A DNA stretch of 33,666 nt, taken from the NCBI GenBank assembly GCA_017462485.1, contig JAFTRA010000041.1:1-33666 (forward strand). The letters are read 5' to 3'. This DNA is from Clostridia bacterium. GTDB lineage: Bacteria > Bacillota > Clostridia > Oscillospirales > CAG-272. Below, piece by piece: positions 11,956-19,152 of the stretch; the stretch's first letter is position 1, and every line of letters begins with the position of its first letter. A program made the position numbers and the translations under genes. Below the pieces are notes generated by a model. That model made no database searches. It was not told the origin of the DNA and saw only the letters and a program-made list of their open reading frames with translations.

Positions 11956-13298
11956 CGCGTATTCTCCGTTTTAATAACTTTAAGCTTTTGGATTCCGTAA
12001 TATTCAAAGACTCTTACCGTATCCTCGTCGATAAGCTCGCCCGAGACTAGAATGGGAACTGCGGGAGGGCAGCCAACCGTAACGGCGCCAAGCGTTCTTC
12101 CTACGCATTCCGAAACGGGTAAAAGCTCGCTTGAGAGGAGAATTGCCTCGCGCGGTGTCATGACGCGCTTCGGGAGCGAGAATTTCGGAGCCTTTTTTGT
12201 AATGGGAGTCCTTTTTGGAATGCTTCTCATAACCGATATCAGCTTTTCTAAATCGCATTCACTGTTCTCTGGTGTCAGCATAAGAACGACAAAATCTGGG
12301 TCGGCAAATTCCGGAACTATGCCGCCGCTTTCCAAAATAGCCGCTATTTCTGCGCCGAGATATCCGTATTCCTTTGCGGAAAGCGTGATTTTCAGAGGCT
12401 CGCTTCCATATAGCGTGTAACCGATATCCGAAAGGCTTTCCTTTAGCCTCTCCACTCGTCTCGCAAAAGCAGAAAGCTTTTCTTGGTATCCGTCCGCAAT
12501 ATAGCCGTTCACCCCATCAAGCGAGGAGAGGATAAGATAAGACGGACTCGTAGAGCCGAAGAGCGCAAGAGCGTCTCTTGCGTTTTCCTTGAAAAATTTC
12601 GGGGCGCTCCTCGATATATGCAGATAAGCCGCGCCCGTAAGTGCGGGGAGCGTCTTATGAGCCGAGTCGCAGCACACATCTGCCCCGAGGTCGATAGGGT
12701 GGCGCGACTTATTCAAAAACTTTAAATATGCGCCGTGCGCATTGTCAACGAGAAGAAGAATCCCTCTCTCACGGCAAAGTCTCGATATACCCTCAATATC
12801 AGCGGTATTTCCGAGATAATCGGGCGAGGTGATATAGACGGCTGTAGGCGTTCTTTTAAGCTCCTCAATTTTGCGAAGCACGTCTTCTGCAGTAATTTCG
12901 CACGAGAGGTACGAAGCGTTTTCCTTAGGGGTGAGCCACTCGGTCTCTATACCGATTAGAGAAACTGCGCTGACAAAGGTCTTATGCGCATTTCTTCCAG
13001 CAAGAATCAGGGGCGTTCTATGGCACTCAGCAGCGTATTTGCCGGCAAGATAGAGCATAGCGCGAATCGAGAGGGAAGAGCCCTCCGCCGAATAAAAGGT
13101 ATCTGCTCCGAAAAGCGTGCCCGCATTGGCTTCGCTCTCCTTGATTATGCCGTCTGCCTCGTATAAGCTGTCAGCTCCCGAGATTTCGGTGATATCGGAT
13201 TTCTCGATATTTCCCACACCCTTATGCCCGGGCATATGCAAGCGAACGCAACTTTTCTCTGCGTATTCTGAAATGAAATCAATAATAGGAGTTTTCAT
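11952..13298 (-). CDS. Orn/Lys/Arg decarboxylase family PLP enzyme
   Basis: A 448-residue fold-type I PLP enzyme of the YaaO/SpeA-like group. Near the N-terminus is HMPGHKG (21-27); the cofactor-contacting Asp is in LLLVDNAHGAY (about 185); the Schiff-base lysine is in DSAHKTLPALTG (K215). The C-terminal domain has the PP-x-P region (VGCPPAVPILVSGELI). Family members remove CO2 from lysine, arginine or ornithine to give polyamine precursors, but the substrate here is not certain. Weak AGGGA lies upstream of the ATG. The gene starts 74 bases after the SCIFF maturase with no clear promoter between, so it may be read through from it. Confidence 0.9.
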   Translation of the reverse strand: MKTPIIDFISEYAEKSCVRLHMPGHKGVGNIEKSDITEISGADSLYEADGIIKESEANAGTLFGADTFYSAEGSSLSIRAMLYLAGKYAAECHRTPLILAGRNAHKTFVSAVSLIGIETEWLTPKENASYLSCEITAEDVLRKIEELKRTPTAVYITSPDYLGNTADIEGISRLCRERGILLLVDNAHGAYLKFLNKSRHPIDLGADVCCDSAHKTLPALTGAAYLHISRSAPKFFKENARDALALFGSTSPSYLILSSLDGVNGYIADGYQEKLSAFARRVERLKESLSDIGYTLYGSEPLKITLSAKEYGYLGAEIAAILESGGIVPEFADPDFVVLMLTPENSECDLEKLISVMRSIPKRTPITKKAPKFSLPKRVMTPREAILLSSELLPVSECVGRTLGAVTVGCPPAVPILVSGELIDEDTVRVFEYYGIQKLKVIKTENTR

Positions 13299-13372
13299 AG
13301 GTATGAAGTCCCTTTAAGGTTAGTCAGCCGCAGGACTGTCTTTTTGATTATCCTACGGCGCGGCTTTTAAAA

Positions 13373-14752
13373 TTAATTCTCAAGCTGCTTTGCTATCTCA
13401 AGCATAATGGCGCATTCCATTCTCTTTTTGAAAAGCTCGCAGCCCTTTTTATAAATGCCCTTTACCGTGCCGGTTGCGTGATAAGCGTTAGCTGCGCAGC
13501 CGCCCGAGCAATAAAGCCTTGCCCAGCAGTCACGGCATTCTTTTCTTGAATAAACGTTGCACTCGGCAAATTCGCACTGCGCCGCGGTGTTTGTCACACC
13601 GTCGTAGATATTTCCGAGCTTGTATTTGTCCTCACCGACGAATTGGTGGCAGGGATAAAGGTCGCCCCAAGGAGTTACCGCCATATATTCCGTACCCGAG
13701 CCGCAACCTGAAATTCTCTTGTAAATGCAAGGTCCGCCCGTAAGGTCTATCATATAGTGGTAGAAGGTGAAGGGCTCGCCCGCCTTGTGCCTCTTTAGCA
13801 TAAGATTTGCAAGCTTTTCGTACTGGTCTTTAACGATTTCCATATCGGAGTCGGTAAGCTCGGCAGGGTCCCCGGGAGCGCAAACGACGGGCTCCATACT
13901 AAGCTCGTTAAAGCCAAGGTCGAGCATAACCTTGATATCCTCAAGGAAATCAGGGTTAGCGTGGGTAAATGTGCCTCTCATATAGTAGTTCTTTCCGCCG
14001 CGCGACTCAACGAGCCTTTGGAACTTGGGAACTATCTTATCAAAGCTTCCGTTTCCCGCATAGTCAACTCTGAAGCGGTCGTGTATCTCACGGCGCCCGT
14101 CAAGGCTCAGGACAACGTTGCTCATCTCCTTGTTGGCAAAGTCTATAACGTCGTCGTCGATAAGCACACCGTTTGTTGTGAGAGTGAAACGGAAGTTCTT
14201 ATTGTACTTGCCCTCAACCTCTCTTGCGTATTTAACGAGGCGCTTAACAACGTCAAAGTTCATAAGCGGCTCACCGCCGAAGAAGTCAACCTCAAGATTT
14301 CTTCTTTTGCCCGAGTTTTCTATAAGGAAATCAAGCGCTCTTTTACCAACCTCGTAGCTCATAACGGCCCTCTCACCGTGGTATTTACCCTGGCTTGCGA
14401 AGCAATAGGAGCAGTTGAGATTGCAGGTATGCGCAATATGTAGGCAAAGAGCCTTAACGACGCCCGAGGTCTTCTCCTTGAGCTTTCCCGCCATAGACTC
14501 GAAATTATCCTCTGTGAAAAGCTTTCCTGCCTCTTTGAGAGACTTTACCTGCTCGTAGCATTCCTTGATGTCCGAGAGGGAAATATCCTCTCTGTTCTTA
14601 TACTTTTCGGACAAAAGGCTTATTATTTCGTCAGCGGTTTTAGATTCGAACGCTTCTATGACGTCATACGCAACCTCGTCAACTACGTGAATAGCTCCCG
14701 AGCATACGTCAAGCACGATATTATAACCGCCGAGCTTGTATTGATGTATCAT
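13373..14752 (-). CDS. scfB: SCIFF peptide maturase (radical SAM, thioether-forming)
   Basis: A 459-residue radical SAM enzyme that installs a Cys-to-Thr thioether crosslink in the SCIFF peptide. The N-terminal ~90 residues form a peptide-recognition region (HQYKLGGYNIVLDVCSG...). The radical SAM cluster is C110-x3-C114-x2-C117 (CNLNCSYC). The C-terminal SPASM domain holds many cysteines (CGSG, PCHQF, CEFAEC, CRDCWARLYCSGGC, GCELF) for two auxiliary iron-sulfur clusters. The start at 14752 (MIHQYKLG) is preferred to an ATG ten codons upstream because it matches the conserved N-terminus and has GGA at suitable spacing. The substrate gene lies 161 bases upstream on the same strand. Confidence 0.95.
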   Translation of the reverse strand: MIHQYKLGGYNIVLDVCSGAIHVVDEVAYDVIEAFESKTADEIISLLSEKYKNREDISLSDIKECYEQVKSLKEAGKLFTEDNFESMAGKLKEKTSGVVKALCLHIAHTCNLNCSYCFASQGKYHGERAVMSYEVGKRALDFLIENSGKRRNLEVDFFGGEPLMNFDVVKRLVKYAREVEGKYNKNFRFTLTTNGVLIDDDVIDFANKEMSNVVLSLDGRREIHDRFRVDYAGNGSFDKIVPKFQRLVESRGGKNYYMRGTFTHANPDFLEDIKVMLDLGFNELSMEPVVCAPGDPAELTDSDMEIVKDQYEKLANLMLKRHKAGEPFTFYHYMIDLTGGPCIYKRISGCGSGTEYMAVTPWGDLYPCHQFVGEDKYKLGNIYDGVTNTAAQCEFAECNVYSRKECRDCWARLYCSGGCAANAYHATGTVKGIYKKGCELFKKRMECAIMLEIAKQLEN

Positions 14753-14850
14753 AATTTTTCCAATCCGCCCCGAAATGCGCAAAATAGCTTCATAGGGGCA
14801 ATAAATTTATACTGTGCGGCGCTTCAAAAGCGCGCTTAAATCGAAAATCA

Positions 14851-14877
14851 ATAAAAATGCCGCCAGAGCAGGCGGCA
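14851..14877 (-). terminator. Terminator/attenuator between SCIFF and maturase
   Basis: On the minus strand TGCCGCC (14877-14871) pairs with GGCGGCA (14864-14858) around a six-base loop and is followed by five T. It would let the peptide be made in large excess over its maturase. Confidence 0.75.
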
Positions 14878-14913
14878 CTTTTATATGAAAGTCAAGGCAG
14901 GTATTGCCTGTAA

Positions 14914-15066
14914 TTACTTGCTTTCCTTGTTGCTTTCGCACTGCTGGTTAGCAATACCGCAGCTGGTCTTGCAAGCAGACTGGCAAGAAGTCTGGCATTC
15001 GCCGCATCCGCCGTTCTTTGCGCTGTCGCAAAGATTTCTTGTTTCAATGGTCTTGATGTGTTCCAT
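14914..15066 (-). CDS. scfA: SCIFF ranthipeptide precursor
   Basis: A 50-residue ribosomally made peptide, the substrate of the adjacent radical SAM enzyme. It begins MEHIKTIETRNLC, the conserved leader/core start of the family, and ends in a cysteine-dense core. The cysteines are at 13, 21, 24, 28, 32, 36 and 43; the T-S-C and T-S-C-G spacing around C28 and C36 suits thioether bonding to Thr. Seven cysteines are present rather than the six of the family name. GGAGG (15078-15074) lies ahead of the ATG, and a consensus promoter lies upstream. In related Clostridia such peptides are linked to quorum sensing and metabolism; that role is not visible here. Confidence 0.95.
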   Translation of the reverse strand: MEHIKTIETRNLCDSAKNGGCGECQTSCQSACKTSCGIANQQCESNKESK

Positions 15067-15097
15067 AGTACGCCTCCAATAAAAATATTGCCCCTAA

Positions 15098-15126
15098 AGT
15101 ATATCATAATCCTTATGAGTTGTCAA
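15098..15126 (-). promoter_or_regulatory. Promoter of SCIFF gene
   Basis: On the minus strand TTGACA (15126-15121), 17-base spacer, TATACT (15103-15098). A near-consensus, strong promoter. Confidence 0.8.
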
Positions 15127-15263
15127 TAGAAGAGGAAAAAATAAACTTAAAAATGTTTGCCTGCAGGGAGAACTTCGGTGACGGGCGCGATAATGCTCGT
15201 TCATCAAAACCTTATAAGAGGATATTCTACTCTCTGCCTGATACGCAGTTTACATTTATGCGC
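15127..15263. other. Intergenic region between divergent promoters
   Basis: About 140 bases between the SCIFF and dapB promoters. I see no convincing gene, RNA or operator. Confidence 0.5.
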
Positions 15264-15292
15264 TTGACAACAGAAGAGGTATATGTTAAAAT
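15264..15292 (+). promoter_or_regulatory. Promoter of dapB unit
   Basis: TTGACA (15264-15269), 17-base spacer, TAAAAT (15287-15292). It leaves a leader of about 120 bases in which no known riboswitch pattern was recognised. Confidence 0.7.
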
Positions 15293-15417
15293 ATTGCCGC
15301 CGAAAGAAAGCTTTTTTCTCTTACGTCTCTCCAAAGTGTTCTAAAAACGCTCGTCGACCTGTAAAATTAACTGTTTGAGGGATTTTCGCCCAACGATTTT
15401 AACAAAGGTGCGTCTTT

Positions 15418-16167
15418 ATGAATATTTTAATAAATGGATTGCTCGGTTATATGGGCAAGGAGGTAGAGAGGCTTTGCCGTGACTGTTACCTCGGAGCATG
15501 CCTTGCTTACGGAGTTGACCCGCTGCTTGAAAGAAATGAAAAAAAAGGATTTTTTAGCTCACTGTATGATATTCCCGACACGTCGAAAATTGACTGCATA
15601 GTTGATTTTTCCCACCATCTCGGAACAGATGCTCTCTTGCGCTTTGCCACATCCTATAAGCTTCCGCTCGTTATAGCTACGACGGGACATACGAATGAAG
15701 AAGCAAGAGCCATAACGCTCGCTTCTGGGGATATCCCGATTTTCTGTTCCGCAAATATGTCGTTCGGAACGGCTTACCTTGCTGAGCTTTCAAAGAAAGC
15801 CGCTCGCGTTTTTCCCGATGCCGAAATCGAGATAATAGAGAAGCATCATAACAGAAAATATGATTCTCCGAGCGGAAGCGCGCTTATGCTCTTTGAGGCT
15901 ATACGAGAGGTACGCCCCGAGAGCTATGCGGTCTATGGCAGATGCGGCAGAGATAAAAGAAAGCGCGATGAAATTGGAATTCATTCTATCCGCATGGGAA
16001 ACACCGTGGGGGAGCACGAGGTAATAATAGGCAACGATTACGAGACCTTCACGTTAAGGCACACCGTTCATAGCAGAGCCCTTTTTGCAAAGGGCGCTCT
16101 ACTCGCGGCAAAATTTCTTACGAAGAGCAAAGCGGGGCTTTACGGTATGCAAAGCCTCATTTCATAA
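15418..16167 (+). CDS. dapB: 4-hydroxy-tetrahydrodipicolinate reductase
   Basis: Reduces hydroxy-tetrahydrodipicolinate to tetrahydrodipicolinate with NAD(P)H in the lysine and meso-DAP pathway. At 249 residues it has the usual length. The nucleotide-binding loop NGLLGYMG is at residues 6-13, followed by VDFSHH, the VIATTGHT loop, FCSANMSFG, and the catalytic EKHHNRKYDSPSGSAL block with the two histidines, the lysine and the P-S-G anion site. The start has an AAAGGTG site nearby. Ddh follows 38 bases later, the next consumer of the product. Confidence 0.95.
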   Translation: MNILINGLLGYMGKEVERLCRDCYLGACLAYGVDPLLERNEKKGFFSSLYDIPDTSKIDCIVDFSHHLGTDALLRFATSYKLPLVIATTGHTNEEARAITLASGDIPIFCSANMSFGTAYLAELSKKAARVFPDAEIEIIEKHHNRKYDSPSGSALMLFEAIREVRPESYAVYGRCGRDKRKRDEIGIHSIRMGNTVGEHEVIIGNDYETFTLRHTVHSRALFAKGALLAAKFLTKSKAGLYGMQSLIS

Positions 16168-16205
16168 TTTGTAACCGAGCGCTCCGACTAAACTTCGGAG
16201 GGCAT

Positions 16206-17183
16206 ATGAGAATAGGAATTTACGGATACGGAAATCTCGGACGGGGAGTTGAGTGCGCTCTGCACTCCTCAAAGGACGCGCAGCTTGTCGGAATATTTAC
16301 AAGAAGAGCGCCAAGCTCTATAAAAACAGTCTTCGGCACTCCCGTGTTTTCCTCGGAGAAGGTGAGTGATTTCAAAAAGAAAATAGACGTAATGATAATA
16401 TGCGGCGGAAGCGCCACCGACCTGCCAGAGATGACGCCTGCGCTTGCGATGGACTTTAACGTAGTTGATAGCTTCGATAACCACGCCGACGTGATGAGGC
16501 ACTTCGCGGCAGTCGATAAGGCGGCAAGCTCGGGCGGTAAGCTCGCCTTGATTTCTTCGGGGTGGGACCCGGGACTCTTTTCACTTGCGAGACTTTATTT
16601 TTCGGCCTTCTTGCCCGAGGGAAAAACCTACACCTTTTGGGGAAAGGGCGTAAGCCAAGGTCATTCCGACGCTGTACGGAATATAGAGGGAGTTCTTGAC
16701 GCAAGGCAATATACGATACCAAACGACGAGGCGATGGCTGATGTCCTTACGGGAAATTTCCCGACTCTTCGTCCGACCGATATGCATAGGCGCGAGTGCT
16801 ACGTCGTAGCCAAGCCTGAGGCAAATAAAGAGAAAATGACTCGAAAAATCAAAAATATGCCCGCCTATTTCCGCGGTTATGACACCTCCGTAAGCTTCAT
16901 ATCAACCGAAGAACTTCTAGAAAAGCACGGCAAAATGAGCCACGGGGGCAGGGTTATAAGAAGCGGTAAGACGGGGGTTGACTTCTCGAATCTCTCGGCG
17001 CTTGAGTTGAACTTGAAGCTTGACTCAAATCCCGAATTCACAGCAGGGGTGCTACTTGCGTCGGCAAGAGCGGTATATAGAATGTCGAGCAGAGGCGACG
17101 TTGGTGCGAAAACCCTCTTTGACGTTACCCCGACGGATTTTTCGGAGCTTGCGAGAGAAGAAATTATCGCAACTCTGCTTTAA
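16206..17183 (+). CDS. ddh: meso-diaminopimelate dehydrogenase
   Basis: Converts tetrahydrodipicolinate, ammonia and NADPH directly to meso-diaminopimelate in one step, the shortcut branch to peptidoglycan DAP and lysine. The 325-residue protein has the N-terminal NADP motif IGIYGYGNLGRG (residues 2-13), the conserved CGGSATDLPEM and VDSFDNH segments, and the DAP-binding region GWDPGLFSLARL and WGKGVSQGHSDAVR typical of the family. CTTCGGAGG precedes the ATG. It is placed directly behind dapB, so the two probably form one unit, perhaps with the two-component genes 46 bases further on. Confidence 0.95.
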   Translation: MRIGIYGYGNLGRGVECALHSSKDAQLVGIFTRRAPSSIKTVFGTPVFSSEKVSDFKKKIDVMIICGGSATDLPEMTPALAMDFNVVDSFDNHADVMRHFAAVDKAASSGGKLALISSGWDPGLFSLARLYFSAFLPEGKTYTFWGKGVSQGHSDAVRNIEGVLDARQYTIPNDEAMADVLTGNFPTLRPTDMHRRECYVVAKPEANKEKMTRKIKNMPAYFRGYDTSVSFISTEELLEKHGKMSHGGRVIRSGKTGVDFSNLSALELNLKLDSNPEFTAGVLLASARAVYRMSSRGDVGAKTLFDVTPTDFSELAREEIIATLL

Positions 17184-17229
17184 AATAAATGCCGAATTTT
17201 AAAAATATTGTTATATAAGAGGTATTCTG

Positions 17230-17904
17230 ATGTTCAATATAATGGTTGTTGACGATGATAAAAACACAAGAATGTTTCTTGAAGCCGTATTAAAGGACGC
17301 AGGCTATACCGTTATGCTCGCGAGCAACGGAGCCGAGGCGCTCGAGCTTCTTGACAAGGAGCATATCGACCTAGTCGTTCTGGATATTATGATGCCGAAA
17401 ATGGACGGCTACGAGTTTACGAAGAGCGTGCGCGAGGCTGATAATAATATACCGATACTTATGGTCTCCGCAAAGCAGCTCCCGATAGATAAGCATAAGG
17501 GCTTCCTCGTCGGCACAGACGACTATATAACGAAGCCGATAGACGATGAGGAAATGCTTTACAGAATAAAGGCGCTTCTTCGCAGAGCGAGGATTGCGAC
17601 CGAAAGGAAAATCGTCATAGGCAAGGTAACGCTGGATTACGATTCGCTTACCGTAACCCGAGAGGACGACGTTCAAGAGCTGCCCCAAAAGGAGTTTATG
17701 CTTCTTTATAAGCTGCTCTCGTACCCCGGGAAAATATTCACGAGAATTCAGCTTATGGATGAAATATGGGGAGCTGAAAGCGATACGGGCTGGGAAACTG
17801 TTACCGTACATATAGGAAGACTGCGTAAGAGATTCGACTCTTACCCGGAGTTTTCAATAGAATCGGTCAGAGGACTTGGATATAAGGCGGTCAAAAAGAT
17901 ATGA
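17230..17904 (+). CDS. OmpR/PhoB-family response regulator
   Basis: A 224-residue DNA-binding response regulator. The receiver domain has the acidic pair D8/D9, the phosphorylated Asp at 52 (VVLDIMMPKMDGYE), S80 and K102 (YITKPID). The C-terminal winged helix (about 125-224) shows the ELPQKEFMLLYKLLSYPGK and VTVHIGRLRKRF signature. AGAGGT precedes the ATG. It overlaps the sensor kinase gene by four bases and forms a coupled pair with it. Confidence 0.95.
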   Translation: MFNIMVVDDDKNTRMFLEAVLKDAGYTVMLASNGAEALELLDKEHIDLVVLDIMMPKMDGYEFTKSVREADNNIPILMVSAKQLPIDKHKGFLVGTDDYITKPIDDEEMLYRIKALLRRARIATERKIVIGKVTLDYDSLTVTREDDVQELPQKEFMLLYKLLSYPGKIFTRIQLMDEIWGAESDTGWETVTVHIGRLRKRFDSYPEFSIESVRGLGYKAVKKI

Positions 17905-18989
17905 AAAAAATTACGGATTTTGCAAGCGCAAAGAGCAAGCAGCGCTTTTCACTCACGTTTACCTTTGCGACGGTTGTATTTATAGTTCTTCTTGCGGCAA
18001 TTCTCTTTGCGGCAATTCTTCTTTTCGTATTCTCAAAGACGGGAGTCATAGGCGGCTTTGAAGATGAGCTTTCGCTCGGAACTATTCTACTCTGTGTGCT
18101 TGCGTTCAGTATTATATCGGGAGCTATAATATCGCTGCTTCTTGCGCTTATACCCCTGAAGCCCCTGAACCGCTATATAGACCATATGAATAAGCTTGCC
18201 GAGGGCGATTTCAAGGTGCGCCTTAAATTCAATTCCTCGTGGGCGGACCATAAAACGTTTAGAGAAATCAGCGATAGCTTCAATAAGCTTGCCGAGGAGC
18301 TTGAAAACACCGAAATGCTGAGAGCTGACTTTATAAACAATTTCTCGCACGAGTTCAAAACACCGATAGTTTCGATAGCGGGCCTTGCGAAGCTCGTAAA
18401 TCGTGGCTCTTTAACAGAGGAAGAGAGAACTCGTTACCTCACCGCAATAGAGGACGAATCGCTGCGGCTTGCGGCTATGGCGACCAACGTTCTGAATCTT
18501 ACAAAGGTTGAAAACCAATCAATCCTTACGGGAACGAAAGTCTTTAATCTCTCCGAGCAGCTTCGCTCGTCGGTGCTTTTGCTCGAAAACAAATGGGTGA
18601 AAAAGGACGTAAACCTCGAGATTGATTTTGACGAATTTTTCGTTGAAGCCGACGAGGAGCTTTTAAAAGAGGTTTGGATAAATATACTCGACAATGCGAT
18701 AAAATTCACCTCACACGGCGGCACGGTAGCCATTAAAATCGAGGATACGGATAGAAGTCTCTCTGTTGCGATAAGTAATACCGAAAGCGAGATATCCGAC
18801 GAGGATAAAAAGAAAATCTTCGCTAAATTCTACCAGGCAGATAAGTCTCACGCCGCCGAGGGAAACGGAGTCGGACTTGCGATAGTAAAGAAAATCGTCG
18901 ATTTACATAAGGGAAATATTGAGGTTTTCAGCGAAAACAGAGTCGTAAACTTTAAGGTGACCGTACCTAAAAAACAGTCTAAATTATAA
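17901..18989 (+). CDS. Sensor histidine kinase
   Basis: A 362-residue membrane histidine kinase. Two membrane segments (about 20-45 and 60-85) are separated by only about 15 residues, so it lacks an extracellular sensing domain. A HAMP linker (about 85-140), the phosphorylated His150 in NNFSHEFKTPIVSIAG, the N box NILDNAIKF and the G boxes (ending GNGVGLAIVKKIVDLHKG) follow in order. The short loop suggests sensing within the membrane, or through a partner protein. The signal is unknown. Its closest downstream genes, across a terminator, are the acyl-phosphate lipid cluster. Confidence 0.94.
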   Translation: MKKITDFASAKSKQRFSLTFTFATVVFIVLLAAILFAAILLFVFSKTGVIGGFEDELSLGTILLCVLAFSIISGAIISLLLALIPLKPLNRYIDHMNKLAEGDFKVRLKFNSSWADHKTFREISDSFNKLAEELENTEMLRADFINNFSHEFKTPIVSIAGLAKLVNRGSLTEEERTRYLTAIEDESLRLAAMATNVLNLTKVENQSILTGTKVFNLSEQLRSSVLLLENKWVKKDVNLEIDFDEFFVEADEELLKEVWINILDNAIKFTSHGGTVAIKIEDTDRSLSVAISNTESEISDEDKKKIFAKFYQADKSHAAEGNGVGLAIVKKIVDLHKGNIEVFSENRVVNFKVTVPKKQSKL

Positions 18990-19010
18990 ATAAAGCGTAT
19001 AAATCAAAAG

Positions 19011-19047
19011 CGAAGCTTCCGCATAAAAAGTGGGAGCTTCGTTTTTT
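19011..19047 (+). terminator. Terminator after sensor kinase
   Basis: CGAAGCTTCC (19011-19020) pairs with GGGAGCTTCG (19032-19041) with one G-T pair, followed by six T. Confidence 0.85.
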
Positions 19048-19116
19048 ATTAACAGTTTATTTTCAGTTTAGATTTCTTTTGTAAACTTTTGTCGGAAAAT
19101 GGAAAATATATAAATT

Positions 19117-19132
19117 TATCTACAAGTAGATA
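19117..19132. promoter_or_regulatory. Possible operator before the fatty acid kinase operon
   Basis: TATCTAC-AA-GTAGATA is a perfect 7-base inverted repeat with a two-base centre, about 20 bases before the start of the fakA-like gene. Such a site often binds a dimeric repressor. No promoter boxes around it are clear enough to annotate. Confidence 0.4.
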
Positions 19133-19152
19133 GTAAATCATTTGGAGGACAA

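Noticed and set aside
13330-13367. Terminator after the SCIFF maturase gene
   Set aside because: The AGCCGC/GCGGCT pairing is interrupted and, on the strand of that gene, no T run follows.
14892-15107. A 71-codon minus-strand frame over the SCIFF gene
   Set aside because: It is out of frame with the SCIFF peptide, which has the ribosome site, the promoter and the family sequence.
15120-15344. A 74-codon plus-strand frame between scfA and dapB
   Set aside because: It begins inside the SCIFF promoter, lacks a ribosome site, and runs through the dapB promoter.
15293-15417. Lysine riboswitch in the dapB leader
   Set aside because: The leader is shorter than the usual lysine riboswitch aptamer and I could not find its conserved elements or a terminator.
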